Source: Streptococcus cristatus AS 1.3089 (GTDB lineage Bacteria; Bacillota; Bacilli; Lactobacillales; Streptococcaceae). Taken from it: a stretch of DNA of 64,000 bases. The notes beneath the pieces were generated by a model. That model was not told the origin of the DNA. It saw only the letters and a list, made by a program, of their open reading frames with translations, and searched no databases. Position numbers and translations under genes: made by a program. Positions within the stretch are counted from its first letter, which is position 1. Each line of letters opens with the position of its first letter. Positions 28,237 to 37,791 of this stretch are shown piece by piece. The DNA is taken from the NCBI RefSeq assembly GCF_000385925.1, contig NC_021175.1, positions 1,340,212-1,404,211 of the forward strand, given 5' to 3'.

Positions 28237-29151
28237 TTACTGAGAGATTGACTCTGAGTTATTGATTTGTTCAGAAGCAGTTCCCAGAGCCTGTTCTGCA
28301 GTTTCAGCTTGAGACTGATGAGCTTCTACTGAATGAACTGATTCAGCTGGTTCTGAAACTGATGCTGAGAATGCTGATTGAGTTGGCTCTTGGCTTTGGG
28401 CTTGGCTAGCAGCAAACGGTTGACTTGGCTGGTTCACTTGATTCTGACCAAAAGGTTGCTGAGGCTGACCAAATTCTGGATTCTGAACGGGTGCTTGTTG
28501 CTGAGCAAATGGTTGACTTTGGCTAGCAGGCTGACCGAATGGTTGGTTTTGAACCGGTTGTTGTGCTTGGCCAAATGGTTGTCCTTGGTTAACAGGCTGA
28601 GCAAATGATTGGTTTTGAACTGGTTGTTGTGCTTGGCCAAATTGCTGACCTTGGAATCCTTGTTGACCATATGGAGCCCCATTAACTGGCTGAGCTGGTT
28701 TGCTAGCTTGGCAAAGGAGAACGATCATGGCAATACCACATGGTAAGCTGACTAAAGCAGCTAGGATATTCAACACTGGAATGAAGGAAGCTATTGATGG
28801 TCCTACAGTGAGAAAAATAAATGCCCAATGGAAACCAGCATCACGAAGACGACGAACAGTGATAGCAAGATTAGGAACGATAGTTGCAAATCCATAGATA
28901 GCAAGCAAGAACATTATGAACGCAGCAAAACCAGCGCCAGCCATAGCTCCAGAAAAATCTGGTTCATAATCGTATAGCCCTGCATAATAAACTTCACTAA
29001 AAAGCGGAATGAGAAAACCAAAAAGGGCAATCAACGAAAATGGTAGGGTAAGCAAAAAATGACATAGGAAAACCCACCAGAAATCCGAACGACTGGAACG
29101 ACCACTAAAGTCTGCATAACGAGTCCAAAATTTTTTATAAGCAGAAAACAT
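28237..29151 (-). CDS. DUF805 membrane protein with Gln/Pro-rich repetitive tail
   Basis: A 304-residue protein, best start ATG 29149-29151 (MFSAYKKFWTRYADF), eight bases after GGAGG. Residues 1-150 form a DUF805 membrane domain with the family start (FSGRSSRSDFWWV) and about four helices. Residues about 155-250 are a degenerate repeat of units like GQAQQPVQNQPFGQP. The rest is rich in S, E, A and Q (SVSEPAESVHSVEAHQSQAETAEQ). The tail is probably disordered and cytoplasmic or extracellular depending on topology. The function of DUF805 is unknown. The nucleotide repeats can change length by slippage. Confidence 0.85.
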   Translation of the reverse strand: MFSAYKKFWTRYADFSGRSSRSDFWWVFLCHFLLTLPFSLIALFGFLIPLFSEVYYAGLYDYEPDFSGAMAGAGFAAFIMFLLAIYGFATIVPNLAITVRRLRDAGFHWAFIFLTVGPSIASFIPVLNILAALVSLPCGIAMIVLLCQASKPAQPVNGAPYGQQGFQGQQFGQAQQPVQNQSFAQPVNQGQPFGQAQQPVQNQPFGQPASQSQPFAQQQAPVQNPEFGQPQQPFGQNQVNQPSQPFAASQAQSQEPTQSAFSASVSEPAESVHSVEAHQSQAETAEQALGTASEQINNSESISQ

Positions 29152-29257
29152 AGACATCTCCTCCAAATTTTTATTAACAGGGTCATTGTATCATAATTTT
29201 AGCTCGAAATCAAGGTAAGCTAACCCTAGCTGGCTATCAGAGCAAGGAAACAGAGCC

Positions 29258-31498
29258 TTACTTTACAGTCTCAATCTGCCAAGAATCCCAGCCACTAAAG
29301 CGAATGGCTCCCTGCTCATCTGTACGAAAAATCTGTGTCTGAATGTTCTCAAATCTGTCTAAAGTTTCCTGATGAGGATGCTTGTAACGGTTATTCTTAC
29401 CCGCAGAAATGAGGGCAATTTGGGGCTGAAGCTGATGTAAAAATTCTGGGCTAGAGGAGCCCTTAGAACCGTGGTGGCCTGCTTTTAAAACATCCACCTT
29501 GAGTTGCGGAAAACGCCGCATCAAGGTAGCTTCGCCATTCTCCTCTAAGTCTCCCGTAAACAAAAAGCTAGTTCCAAAAAACTTCCCGTACAAAACGACA
29601 GAGTCATCATTGCTACCGTCGCCTGTATCCTCAGGATAGAGAACCTGCAAAGATCCATCAAAAATTGGAAGGCTATCTCCCACTTCTACCGCATGGACTC
29701 TCGTCTGCATCCGCTCCAGTTTCTCCACAAAATCCGACTGAGTCAAACTTCCCTTAGATACATAAATTTCCTTTATAGAAAAATGCTTGGCTACTTCCAG
29801 CATATCGCCCATATGGTCCGTATCCGTGTGGGTCAAAACCAGCACATCCAAGTGACTCAGTCCCCGACTTTTCAGATAGGGAATCAAGGTCTTTTCTGCA
29901 TTTGTCGAAGAAACCCTCTTCTGCCAGGCTTCTTTCTTGCCAATCTCCACTCGACCACCTACATCAATCAGAACAGATTTCCCCCGCCAATCGCGCAAGA
30001 AAATGCTATCTCCCTGCCCAATATCAATGACGGTAATTTCATTTTGCAAGGGATGCTTTGTGAGGAAAAAGAGCAGAGCTAGAGCCAAGCTGAGTAAGAT
30101 TAAGGCTTTCTTCTGTCTACGAAAATCATAAAGCAAGCTAAGAATGATCAGCAGACCTAGCATCATCCAGATGGATGGCTGACCAAAAACCACTGGCCGT
30201 GAGGAAATAGCCGCCGTCCAACGAATCAGCCCTTCCAGCAGTTCAAACAAGGCATTGACCTGGGTAATTTTCAAAAGAGGCGATAGGGCAAAAATAAAGG
30301 TCAGGGCTGGAAGCATAAAAAGATCAAAAACAACTGAAAATAGAAAAGTCAGCAGAATAGACCAAGGCTGAAATTCAGAAAAATAGAAAATCAGAATCGG
30401 CAAAATCCCCAGTGAAATGGTCAGACTTTCTGCCAGCACCTTTCGTACGGGAGGTAACTGCTCAAAATCCATGACCGAAATGACAAAAGCATAGGCACAG
30501 GAAAGAACTCCACCCGTCGTCAAGAGAAAATTGGGCATGAAAATGACTAGGAGCACGATCGTTAAAGCAAAGTTGTCCAGCTTGGTCACACCGAACTGCG
30601 AGAGCAACTTTTGCACTAAGCTCCTCACAACCGATACTGAAAAGCCCGTCAAACCCGCATAGATGAAGGAAAAGGGCGACTGAAGCCAATCAACGGTTTC
30701 CCTTTTTAAACCAGATTTCAGGAGAATCCGGCGAAAACCATCCATGAAATAGCCGACCTGCATTCCAGATAGGGCAAAGAGATGGATAATCCCCAGACTG
30801 GAATAAAGTTCATTCATCTCAGCAAAATCTGTATCCAAGTCACCAAACAAGAGTCCAGTCATATAGTGGCTCATGGGACTAGGAAAGTTTTCTTTGATAT
30901 AAACCAAGGCTTTTCTGCGCCAGACCGATAACCAATCCCAAGTATTAAGACTGCTAAAATGCTGACTGGACTTGATTTGATTGATCTTCAAAATCCTGTA
31001 AATCCCCTGCGTTTTCAGATAAGCCCGATAGTCAAAGCCTGAAAAATTACGCTGGTCTTCTGCTAAACTAAGCTCTCCATCAATCTCCAAAAGCAGTTGA
31101 TCACTCAACTTTTGAAAAGCTTGTTTTTCCTGTTCTGACTGGATTTTATAAAAAGCCTGATAGGTTCGACCATTGGAATGACCGCGAAAAGAAAGCGAGT
31201 CGCCATTGACTTTGATTGTATCTGGCTTCATCACAATGGCAGAGATAGTTTTCGGTTCATCTTGAAAGGCTTGATTAGCCATTTCTCTCCGAAATAGGAA
31301 AAATCCAGCAAAAAGACTCAAAAGCATCAAAACAAGCAGACTATTCTTCGTCGAATAAAGCCAAAAGAGCCGAACAAGGAGAGCTGCCAAACCCAGATAA
31401 ACTGGCAGACTGCCTGTGTAAACAGCAAAGTAGGTCAACACTAGCAACAGACAAAAATAGATTGGTTTAATGGGAAATTTATTTATCCACTGTGACAT
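29258..31498 (-). CDS. comEC: ComEC/Rec2 DNA uptake channel
   Basis: A 746-residue membrane protein that carries single-stranded DNA into the cell during transformation. The N-terminal third has an OB-like extracellular part between helices, then the competence domain (MTGLLFGDLDTDFAEMNELYSSLGIIHLFALSGMQVG) with several membrane segments (about 205-475). The C-terminal metallo-beta-lactamase-like domain contains DIGQGDSIFL, LTHTDTDHMGD and AGHHGSKGSSS, a candidate nuclease for the degraded strand. It overlaps comEA by 20 bp and shares the competence promoter in front of it. Confidence 0.96.
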   Translation of the reverse strand: MSQWINKFPIKPIYFCLLLVLTYFAVYTGSLPVYLGLAALLVRLFWLYSTKNSLLVLMLLSLFAGFFLFRREMANQAFQDEPKTISAIVMKPDTIKVNGDSLSFRGHSNGRTYQAFYKIQSEQEKQAFQKLSDQLLLEIDGELSLAEDQRNFSGFDYRAYLKTQGIYRILKINQIKSSQHFSSLNTWDWLSVWRRKALVYIKENFPSPMSHYMTGLLFGDLDTDFAEMNELYSSLGIIHLFALSGMQVGYFMDGFRRILLKSGLKRETVDWLQSPFSFIYAGLTGFSVSVVRSLVQKLLSQFGVTKLDNFALTIVLLVIFMPNFLLTTGGVLSCAYAFVISVMDFEQLPPVRKVLAESLTISLGILPILIFYFSEFQPWSILLTFLFSVVFDLFMLPALTFIFALSPLLKITQVNALFELLEGLIRWTAAISSRPVVFGQPSIWMMLGLLIILSLLYDFRRQKKALILLSLALALLFFLTKHPLQNEITVIDIGQGDSIFLRDWRGKSVLIDVGGRVEIGKKEAWQKRVSSTNAEKTLIPYLKSRGLSHLDVLVLTHTDTDHMGDMLEVAKHFSIKEIYVSKGSLTQSDFVEKLERMQTRVHAVEVGDSLPIFDGSLQVLYPEDTGDGSNDDSVVLYGKFFGTSFLFTGDLEENGEATLMRRFPQLKVDVLKAGHHGSKGSSSPEFLHQLQPQIALISAGKNNRYKHPHQETLDRFENIQTQIFRTDEQGAIRFSGWDSWQIETVK

Positions 31499-32171
31499 AG
31501 TCTTTTAACTTTTCTAAAGTTTTTGCACCAATTCCTGAAACATTTTTCAGCTCATCTACTGACTTAAACTTGCCATTGGCTTCCCGATAAGCGATGATGT
31601 CTTGCGCTTTCTTTTGACCGATGCCTGAAACGGTCTGAAGTTCAGCTTCGGTCGCCGTATTGAGATTGACCAAGCCAGACTTCCCTTTTGCCGTTTCTCC
31701 ATTTCCAGCGGGCGTCTGACTATCTTGTGTCACATCTGCCCCTTCCTCACCGACTCTAGCTACATAAACAACCGCCTCATCTGTTAATTTTTGAGCTTGG
31801 TTGATGGATTTTGACTCGGCATCTGGCAGTAGACCACCTGCTTTTTGTAAGGCATCGTGTACACGCGCTCCTGCCCGCAACTGATAAACTCCTGGATTTT
31901 TGACAGCTCCTTTGACATCAACGGTGACTTCTTTCTCAGATTCCTCCGAATCTATATTTTTTTCTGAGATTTTTTCTTGATTCGCACTTCTTTTTTCTGC
32001 ATTGGTTTCAGATGAAGCTGATGTAACCACTTCCTGAGCCAGTGCACTGACTTGATTCTGTGGCTGAGCGTTGCCCTTCAGCAAGAAAAGCCCAGCCAAG
32101 ACGACTCCTATCAAAGAAAGCCCAACAAAAATCTTGTATTCCTTTAATTTTTCAAGTATTTCTTCAAACAT
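31479..32171 (-). CDS. comEA: ComEA DNA receptor
   Basis: A 230-residue membrane-anchored DNA-binding protein of the competence machinery, starting MFEEILEKLKEYK at ATG 32169-32171 behind AAAGGAG. One membrane helix lies near residues 15-33, then a charged Ser/Glu-rich linker, an SLBB-like domain (VTVDVKGAVKNPGVYQLRAG), and a C-terminal helix-hairpin-helix pair (NLNTATEAELQTVSGIG and DELKNVSGIGAKTLEKL). Its only visible promoter element is a CIN box 20 bp before the start, so it is a late competence gene. Confidence 0.96.
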   Translation of the reverse strand: MFEEILEKLKEYKIFVGLSLIGVVLAGLFLLKGNAQPQNQVSALAQEVVTSASSETNAEKRSANQEKISEKNIDSEESEKEVTVDVKGAVKNPGVYQLRAGARVHDALQKAGGLLPDAESKSINQAQKLTDEAVVYVARVGEEGADVTQDSQTPAGNGETAKGKSGLVNLNTATEAELQTVSGIGQKKAQDIIAYREANGKFKSVDELKNVSGIGAKTLEKLKDYVTVDK

Positions 32172-32191
32172 AATTTTCTCCTTTATCTTTT

Positions 32192-32199
32192 TATTCGTA
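32192..32199 (-). promoter_or_regulatory. CIN box (ComX sigma site) of comEA-comEC
   Basis: TACGAATA on the minus strand, the consensus of the streptococcal competence sigma factor ComX/SigX, flanked by T-rich DNA. It lies 20 bp before the comEA start codon, giving a leader of about 14 nt that carries AAAGGAG. Confidence 0.9.
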
Positions 32200-32263
32200 A
32201 AAGAAAAGGGAAAGTATAGAAATCTGAAACAAAGTTTCAAATATAAATAAGAAAACTAAAACA

Positions 32264-32437
32264 GAGGCTGGGACAAAAGTCCTAGCCTCTCAATTGTCTT
32301 TGGATTGTCGAGCAAGACGCAGTGGTTGAGTGGGTTCTATTACGCTGATTTCATCAGCTTTTACAGTCCTACTCAACTGTGCGGAGGTGGGATGACGAAA
32401 TCGAATTCTAACGAATTACCGATTTCTGTCCCACTCT
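32264..32437 (+). repeat. 170-bp bipartite hairpin repeat, copy 1
   Basis: The repeat begins GAGGCTGGGACAAAAGTCC and ends CCGATTTCTGTCCCAC. Each end is a hairpin: GAGGCT-GGGAC/GTCC-AGCCTC on the left, GTGGGA-CGAAATCG/CGATTTC-GTCCCAC on the right. The middle is nearly constant between copies (GATTGTCGAGCAAGACGCAG, CTGATTTCATCAGC, CTCAACTGTGCGGAGG). It lies 10 bp behind the plsC stop codon. A 63-codon frame inside it is an accident of the repeat. Confidence 0.95.
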
Positions 32438-32446
32438 ATGTCGGCA

Positions 32447-33187
32447 TTATTTTCTATGCTTATCTGGATCCCAGACAAAGCTTGCGAGGAAACTAAAAAT
32501 GAAGGTCAGAATACCAATCAAAGCGGCTGGAATAAAGGCTAGTGCTCGTAAAATCCGCCAGAAGATATTTGGTTTTTTACCTGTCTGATAAGGCGCCACT
32601 TCTGCGTCTAAACGGTCAAACTCAGCCTGAATCCGACGAGCCACTTCCTCAACTCCCTCATCGTTCATCTTTTTGATGTCAGAAATATCAATAGGATTGC
32701 CGAAGTTCATATCCACGCGCTCACCAGCTGCCAAGCCCTTGAGGCTCATGGGACCAGCATAGACTACTGGCATGATACGGACTTTAGCCATCTTGGCAAT
32801 CACTGCCACTCCTCCCTTGACATCTGTAGAATGGCGGCTGCCGCTCGGGAACATAATCAGGGAACGATTGCTCTTTTTCAGCATATTGACTGGGTACTTG
32901 ATCGCTGACGGACCAGGATTTTCCCGGTCAATAGGAAAGGCACCACACATGCGAATCCACCAGCCGAACACCCGATTTTCAAAGAGCTGTTTCTTGGCCA
33001 TGAAAATGAACTGCTTGGGCTTGGTCGCAAAAGCCATGTAAACCGGATCCCACCATGTCCGGTGAGGAGCTACCAAGATATAATTTTCATCTTGTGAAGG
33101 AATCTTCTCTTTATTATGGTAATGGGCATTGCCGTTTAAAGCCCAGAGGATAAAAATTACCAATCCTCGCAAATAGGTATAAAACAT
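32447..33187 (-). CDS. plsC: 1-acyl-glycerol-3-phosphate acyltransferase
   Basis: A 246-residue membrane-associated enzyme adding the second fatty acid in phosphatidic acid synthesis. The HX4D motif is H42-RTWW-D47 and FPSGSRHSTD stands for the usual EGTR motif, with Ser in place of Glu-Gly at part of it. Membrane segments lie at the N-terminus (about 5-20) and the C-terminus (about 205-240). It has the ribosome site AAGGAG. It is transcribed apart from comEA, divergent from the P-type ATPase, and is followed by repeat copy 1. Confidence 0.92.
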   Translation of the reverse strand: MFYTYLRGLVIFILWALNGNAHYHNKEKIPSQDENYILVAPHRTWWDPVYMAFATKPKQFIFMAKKQLFENRVFGWWIRMCGAFPIDRENPGPSAIKYPVNMLKKSNRSLIMFPSGSRHSTDVKGGVAVIAKMAKVRIMPVVYAGPMSLKGLAAGERVDMNFGNPIDISDIKKMNDEGVEEVARRIQAEFDRLDAEVAPYQTGKKPNIFWRILRALAFIPAALIGILTFIFSFLASFVWDPDKHRK

Positions 33188-33343
33188 AAACTCTCCTTAT
33201 TCAAACTGTGATTGTACTTGAAATTTATTACATCCTTTCTCATTATACCCTATCCCATTATAGTCTGCAATATTTTTCCAAACTTTGGCTGTAACAGCTG
33301 ATTCTGATAGCTATTTCTATAAAAAAATGGTATCATTATTTTC

Positions 33344-35683
33344 ATGAATAAAAAAGAATTAATTGGTTTAAACCAAACACAAGTAGATGAAAAGATTTCG
33401 CAGGGCTTGACCAACGATTTTACAAGTGACACCAGTACTAGTAACTGGCAAATCGTTAAGCGGAATGTTTTCACCCTTTTTAATGCCCTTAACTTTGTTA
33501 TTGCTGTAGCCTTGGTCTCTGTCCAAGCCTGGAGCAATCTGGTCTTCTTCGCCGTCATCAGCTTTAACGCCGTCACTGGTATTATCACGGAGCTGCGAGC
33601 CAAACACATGATTGACAAGCTCAATCTGGTCAGCCGAGAGCTGGTCACAGTTGTCCGCAACGGCCAGGAAGTTAAGATTCAGCCAGAAGAAATTGTGCTG
33701 GGCGACCTGATCAAGCTGTCAGCTGGCGAGCAGATTCCCAGTGATGCCCGTGTAGTAGAGGGTGTTGCCGAGGCCAATGAAGCCATGCTGACAGGGGAGA
33801 GTGACTTGGTTCTCAAGGAAGAAGGCGCTGAGCTGCTGTCTGGTAGCTTTCTGGCCAGTGGGCAGATTTATGCTGAGGTACACCATGTCGGTGCAGACAA
33901 CTATGCTAACAAGCTCATGACTGAGGCTAAAACCCTCAAGCCTATCAACTCGCGGATTCTTTACAATCTTGCGAAAATTTCCCGCTTTACCGGAAAAATC
34001 ATCATTCCTTTCGGATTGGCACTTTTCTTTGAAGCCCTGATGATAAAGGGACTGCCTGTCAAAAACTCTGTCATTACCAGCTCGACAGCTCTTTTGGGTA
34101 TGCTGCCTAAGGGAATTGCCCTGCTGACAGTCACATCACTCCTGACAGCTGTCATCAAGCTAGGTATGCGTAAGGTTCTTGTCCAGGAAATGTATTCTGT
34201 TGAGACCTTGGCTCGAGTGGATACTCTCTGTCTGGACAAGACTGGGACAATTACCCAAGGTAAGATGACTGTTGAAGCCTTGCATAGTTTGTCAGATAAG
34301 TTTTCTGATGAGACCGTCAGCCAAATCTTAGCAGCTTATATCCAAACCAGCGAGGATAATAACCCAACTGCCCAGGCTATCCGCAAGGGATACGGCCACC
34401 TGAAGCACACCTATACCAGCGACAATGTTATCCCATTTTCTAGTGACCGAAAATGGGGCGCTATGCATTTATCAAGTGTTGGAACCATCTTTCTGGGAGC
34501 GCCCGAAATGCTACTGAACAGCAATCCTGCAGCGGTTGGAGAGGCTCAAAAACGCGGATCGCGGGTTTTAGTGCTGGCTCACAGCGACCAAGTGCTAGAT
34601 AAACACAGTATCCAACTGCCTGAAGATATGACCGCTTTAGCTGTTTTGGAAATCACTGATCCTATTCGTGAGGGAGCGGCCGAGACCTTGGATTATCTAC
34701 GCTCTCAGGATGTTGATCTGAAAATCATCTCTGGTGACAATCCTGTGACCGTTTCCCATATTGCTAGCCAGGCTGGATTTGCCAACTACGCCAGCTACAT
34801 CGACTGCTCTAAAATCAGCGATCAAGAACTGGTTGAGCAGGCAGAAGCAACAGCCATCTTCGGCCGAGTTTCTCCTCATCAGAAGAAGCTGCTGATCCAG
34901 ACTCTCAAGGCTGCCGGTCGGACAACAGCTATGACTGGAGATGGTGTTAATGATATCTTGGCCTTGCGTGAAGCGGACTGCTCCATCGTCATGGCAGAAG
35001 GTGACCCAGCAACTCGGCAAATTGCCAACTTGGTTCTTCTTAACTCCGACTTTAACGATGTACCTGAGATTCTTTTTGAAGGCCGCCGGGTCGTTAACAA
35101 CATCGGACGGATTGCTCCGATTTTCTTCATCAAGACCATTTATTCCTTCCTCCTAGCTATCATCTGTATCGCCAGTGTCCTGTTAGGCAAACCAGAATAT
35201 CTCTTGATTTTCCCATTCATTCCGATTCAAATCACCCTGATTGACCAGTTTGTCGAAGGCTTCCCACCCTTTGTCCTCACCTTTGAGCGCAATATCAAGC
35301 CAGTTGAAAAGCACTTCCTCAAACGCTCCCTGCAGCTAGCTCTGCCAAGTTCCCTCATGATTATCTTCAGTGTGCTATTTGTCCGTATCTGGGGCAGCAA
35401 CCATGGCTGGAGCGACATAGAAATGTCCACCCTGACCTACTACTTGCTAGGCAGCATCAGCTTCCTGTCAGTTATCCGGGCCTGTCTGCCACTCAACCTC
35501 TGGCGCGCTCTTCTGATCATTTTTTCAGTCGCAGGCTTCTATCTATCAGCCTTTGTCCTGCAGCACCTATTGGAAATTGCAACGCTGACAGCCGCAACCT
35601 TGCCAGTCTATCTGATTCTCATGGTTTTCTTTATCGGAATTTTCATCGCTTGTACCATCAAGCAAAAATATGAATTCAACTAA
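33344..35683 (+). CDS. P-type cation-transporting ATPase (CtpE-like)
   Basis: A 779-residue P-type ATPase. Actuator motif TGES (150-153), phosphorylation site DKTGT (Asp298), hinge TGDGVNDILALREADCSI. The membrane motif before the P domain is LPKG (254-257) rather than PEGL of calcium pumps or CPC of heavy-metal pumps, and it has a C-terminal bundle of about six helices. This resembles CtpE-type pumps, for which calcium uptake has been proposed, but the ion cannot be read here. No yybP-type manganese riboswitch is visible upstream. An extended -10 (TGGTATCAT, 33328-33336) ends seven bases before the ATG with no Shine-Dalgarno, suggesting a leaderless mRNA. Confidence 0.9.
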   Translation: MNKKELIGLNQTQVDEKISQGLTNDFTSDTSTSNWQIVKRNVFTLFNALNFVIAVALVSVQAWSNLVFFAVISFNAVTGIITELRAKHMIDKLNLVSRELVTVVRNGQEVKIQPEEIVLGDLIKLSAGEQIPSDARVVEGVAEANEAMLTGESDLVLKEEGAELLSGSFLASGQIYAEVHHVGADNYANKLMTEAKTLKPINSRILYNLAKISRFTGKIIIPFGLALFFEALMIKGLPVKNSVITSSTALLGMLPKGIALLTVTSLLTAVIKLGMRKVLVQEMYSVETLARVDTLCLDKTGTITQGKMTVEALHSLSDKFSDETVSQILAAYIQTSEDNNPTAQAIRKGYGHLKHTYTSDNVIPFSSDRKWGAMHLSSVGTIFLGAPEMLLNSNPAAVGEAQKRGSRVLVLAHSDQVLDKHSIQLPEDMTALAVLEITDPIREGAAETLDYLRSQDVDLKIISGDNPVTVSHIASQAGFANYASYIDCSKISDQELVEQAEATAIFGRVSPHQKKLLIQTLKAAGRTTAMTGDGVNDILALREADCSIVMAEGDPATRQIANLVLLNSDFNDVPEILFEGRRVVNNIGRIAPIFFIKTIYSFLLAIICIASVLLGKPEYLLIFPFIPIQITLIDQFVEGFPPFVLTFERNIKPVEKHFLKRSLQLALPSSLMIIFSVLFVRIWGSNHGWSDIEMSTLTYYLLGSISFLSVIRACLPLNLWRALLIIFSVAGFYLSAFVLQHLLEIATLTAATLPVYLILMVFFIGIFIACTIKQKYEFN

Positions 35684-35689
35684 AATTCG

Positions 35690-35718
35690 CACCTGACTAT
35701 GTCTGTCAGGTGTTTTTT
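35690..35718 (+). terminator. Terminator after the P-type ATPase
   Basis: CACCTGAC-TATGTCT-GTCAGGTG followed by six T. Confidence 0.95.
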
Positions 35719-35741
35719 CCTATAAAGTTTCTTTTTCTTCT

Positions 35742-35769
35742 TTGGAATAGCACTTAATCATGCTATAAT
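35742..35769 (+). promoter_or_regulatory. Promoter placing the start site at the ATG
   Basis: TTGGAA (35742-35747), 16-bp spacer, TATAAT (35764-35769). The start codon of the methyltransferase is at 35776, only six bases after the -10 box, so transcription should begin at or one base from the A of ATG. Confidence 0.75.
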
Positions 35770-35775
35770 GTTGGT

Positions 35776-36522
35776 ATGACAGAAGCAAAATTAAAAGACG
35801 GAGAAAGAGTTAATCAGCTCTTTTCCACTGATATTAAAATCATTCAAAATAGCGAGGTCTTTAGCTATTCAGTCGATAGTGTCCTGCTTTCCCGCTTTCC
35901 AAAGTTACCCAAGCGAGGGCTAATCGTCGATCTCTGCGCTGGAAATGGTGCTGTTGGTCTCTTTGCTAGCACACGGACTCAGGCCCAGATTCTAGCAGTG
36001 GAAATTCAGGAGCGTCTGGCCGATATGGCCCAGCGCTCCATTGAACTAAATGACCTTGCTCAACAGATGCAGGTTATCCATGACGACTTGAAAAATCTAG
36101 GCAACCACATCTCTGGCAGCAAGGTTGATATCATTCTCTGCAATCCTCCCTATTTCAAGGTCGATGAACATTCCAATCTCAACGGTAGTGAGCATTATCT
36201 TCTAGCTCGTCACGAAGTCGCTACCAACTTAGAAGAAATTTGCACGATTGCCCAGCGAGTCCTCAAGTCCAATGGTCGCTTAGCCATGGTCCATCGTCCT
36301 GACCGATTTTTGGATATTTTAGAGACCATGAAAGGCCATAATCTAGCGCCCAAGCGCATCCAGTTTGTCTATCCCAAGCAGGGTAGGGAAGCCAACATGC
36401 TCTTAATTGAGGCTATTAAAGATGGTTCACCGGACGGTCTGAAAATCCTCCCACCTCTCTTTATCCACGAGCAAGACGGCAGCTATACACCAGAAATTCA
36501 AGAGATTTACTATGGAAAATAA
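35776..36522 (+). CDS. tRNA1(Val) A37 N6-methyltransferase-like protein
   Basis: A 248-residue SAM-dependent methyltransferase of the TrmN6/YfiC group. The SAM loop is [15 protein letters not shown], the acidic strand end [15 protein letters not shown], and the catalytic NPPY motif is in [10 protein letters not shown], typical of N6-adenine methylation. The N-terminus ([33 protein letters not shown]) is the usual one of the family, so the start is firm although no ribosome site is present. It overlaps the following GIY-YIG gene by 11 bases. Confidence 0.9.
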   Translation: MTEAKLKDGERVNQLFSTDIKIIQNSEVFSYSVDSVLLSRFPKLPKRGLIVDLCAGNGAVGLFASTRTQAQILAVEIQERLADMAQRSIELNDLAQQMQVIHDDLKNLGNHISGSKVDIILCNPPYFKVDEHSNLNGSEHYLLARHEVATNLEEICTIAQRVLKSNGRLAMVHRPDRFLDILETMKGHNLAPKRIQFVYPKQGREANMLLIEAIKDGSPDGLKILPPLFIHEQDGSYTPEIQEIYYGK

Positions 36523-36775
36523 AGCCTATATGTACGTCCTTGAATGTGGAGACGGCACCCTCTACACAGGCTATACAACTAATGTAGAAGCTCGTCTCAA
36601 AACACATCAGGCTGGAAAAGGAGCCAAGTACACCCGTGCCCGATTACCCGTCACACTCATCTATCAAGAAGAATACCCCGACAAATCTGCAGCCATGTCG
36701 GCTGAAGCCCTCTTCAAAAAGAAGAAACGAGCTGAAAAACTAGCTTATATAGAAGAAAAACGTAGCAAGTCCTAA
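36512..36775 (+). CDS. GIY-YIG domain protein (YazA/UPF0213 type)
   Basis: An 87-residue stand-alone GIY-YIG domain. The first strand [16 protein letters not shown] carries the two tyrosine-containing motifs (YVL and YTGYT), then the conserved Arg in [20 protein letters not shown] and a catalytic-type Glu in [14 protein letters not shown]0213 proteins are small nuclease-like proteins, proposed in some bacteria to act in DNA repair or uptake. The gene overlaps the methyltransferase gene and is translationally coupled. The terminator at 36759 overlaps its stop codon. Confidence 0.9.
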   Translation: MENKAYMYVLECGDGTLYTGYTTNVEARLKTHQAGKGAKYTRARLPVTLIYQEEYPDKSAAMSAEALFKKKKRAEKLAYIEEKRSKS

Positions 36776-36792
36776 AACTTACTACGTTTTTT
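36759..36792. terminator. Bidirectional terminator between GIY-YIG and lacD
   Basis: AACGTAG-CAAGT-CCTAAA-ACTT-A-CTACGTT with T runs on both strands. It serves the convergent transcripts. Confidence 0.9.
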
Positions 36793-36809
36793 GAATTCTA
36801 AAATCAAGA

Positions 36810-37790
36810 TTAGATGCGTTTCTTCCAAGAAGTCGCAGTCTGTTGAAGAACCTTGTTGAGCTCATCAATGTTTTCAAAACCGGTTGTACGAAGCCACTTA
36901 CGAGCTGCTTCTTCGCCTTGCTCAATATAGTCTTTGACACTGCCAGCCCAAGTCGCACGTCCGCAGAGAACGCCGTTGAAGTTAGCACCTGACTCATGCG
37001 CAAAAACAAGTGTTTCTTGGAAAAGTTTAGCAGATACACCCGCACTCAAATAGATATAAGGCAGGTTAGTCGCCTCATCTTGTTCCTTGAAGAAAGCAGC
37101 TGCTTCAGCTTTTGTATGAACTACTTCGCCATCGCCAAAGCCTTCAACGTATTTAACGTTAACTGGGACTTCTACTTTCAAGACATCAATGTTGAAACGC
37201 GGATCAGAGAAAACTTTCATCGCTTCAATAACCTTGCGCGGTTTCACTTTAGCATATTCTACGCTAGAAGCATCCGCAATCTTTTCATCATAAGCCAAGA
37301 TTTCAAGGAAGAAAGGAATGTCTTCAGCTACACACTCAGAACCCACGCGCTCGATATAAGCTTGCTTTTGTTGATTAAGTTCATCTGAGCTATCCACATC
37401 ATAGTAAAGGAGGAATTTCACCGCATCCGCACCTTGTTCTTTGATGCGTTTTGCAGACCAAAGATCCAAGCAGTCTGGCAGGCGCTTCGTGCTAGAAGTA
37501 TCATAACCTGTCTTCTCATAAGCCAACAAGAGACCAGCATTCTTGTCCAAAGCTTTAGTAGCAGGTAGTCCATACTCAGGATCCAGCAGCATAGATGAAG
37601 CGTAAGGAGTCAACTCTTCTGCAACCAAAACTTTCAGTTCTTCCATTTGTTCTACTGTTGGTTCTGCTTCTTGGTGTTGAGCCATGAGACGTTTCAAAGC
37701 ACCGCGTTGGTCAAAAGCTAAGGCAGAGATGATACCATTCTCATCAGAAAGTTTTTCCATATATTTGCGTTTTTGTTCTGTTAATACCAT
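36810..37790 (-). CDS. lacD: Tagatose-1,6-bisphosphate aldolase
   Basis: A 326-residue class I aldolase cleaving tagatose-1,6-bisphosphate to dihydroxyacetone phosphate and glyceraldehyde-3-phosphate, the last step of the galactose-6-phosphate branch. Family features: [26 protein letters not shown] with the Schiff-base type Lys, [10 protein letters not shown], and a C-terminal [14 protein letters not shown]. The length is standard. It follows lacC with one base between stop and start and ends at a bidirectional terminator. LacD.1 has a regulatory role in S. pyogenes, but nothing here shows that. Confidence 0.97.
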   Translation of the reverse strand: MVLTEQKRKYMEKLSDENGIISALAFDQRGALKRLMAQHQEAEPTVEQMEELKVLVAEELTPYASSMLLDPEYGLPATKALDKNAGLLLAYEKTGYDTSSTKRLPDCLDLWSAKRIKEQGADAVKFLLYYDVDSSDELNQQKQAYIERVGSECVAEDIPFFLEILAYDEKIADASSVEYAKVKPRKVIEAMKVFSDPRFNIDVLKVEVPVNVKYVEGFGDGEVVHTKAEAAAFFKEQDEATNLPYIYLSAGVSAKLFQETLVFAHESGANFNGVLCGRATWAGSVKDYIEQGEEAARKWLRTTGFENIDELNKVLQQTATSWKKRI

Positions 37791-37791
37791 A

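Noticed and set aside
32305..32496. Short frames (MSSKTQWL type) inside the 170-bp repeats
   Set aside because: They occur because the repeat sequence is constant; no ribosome site, and the frame runs into different flanking DNA in each copy.
33188..33343. Manganese (yybP-ykoY) riboswitch before the P-type ATPase
   Set aside because: The expected conserved loops and stems are not present and the -10 box lies only seven bases before the ATG, leaving no room for a leader.
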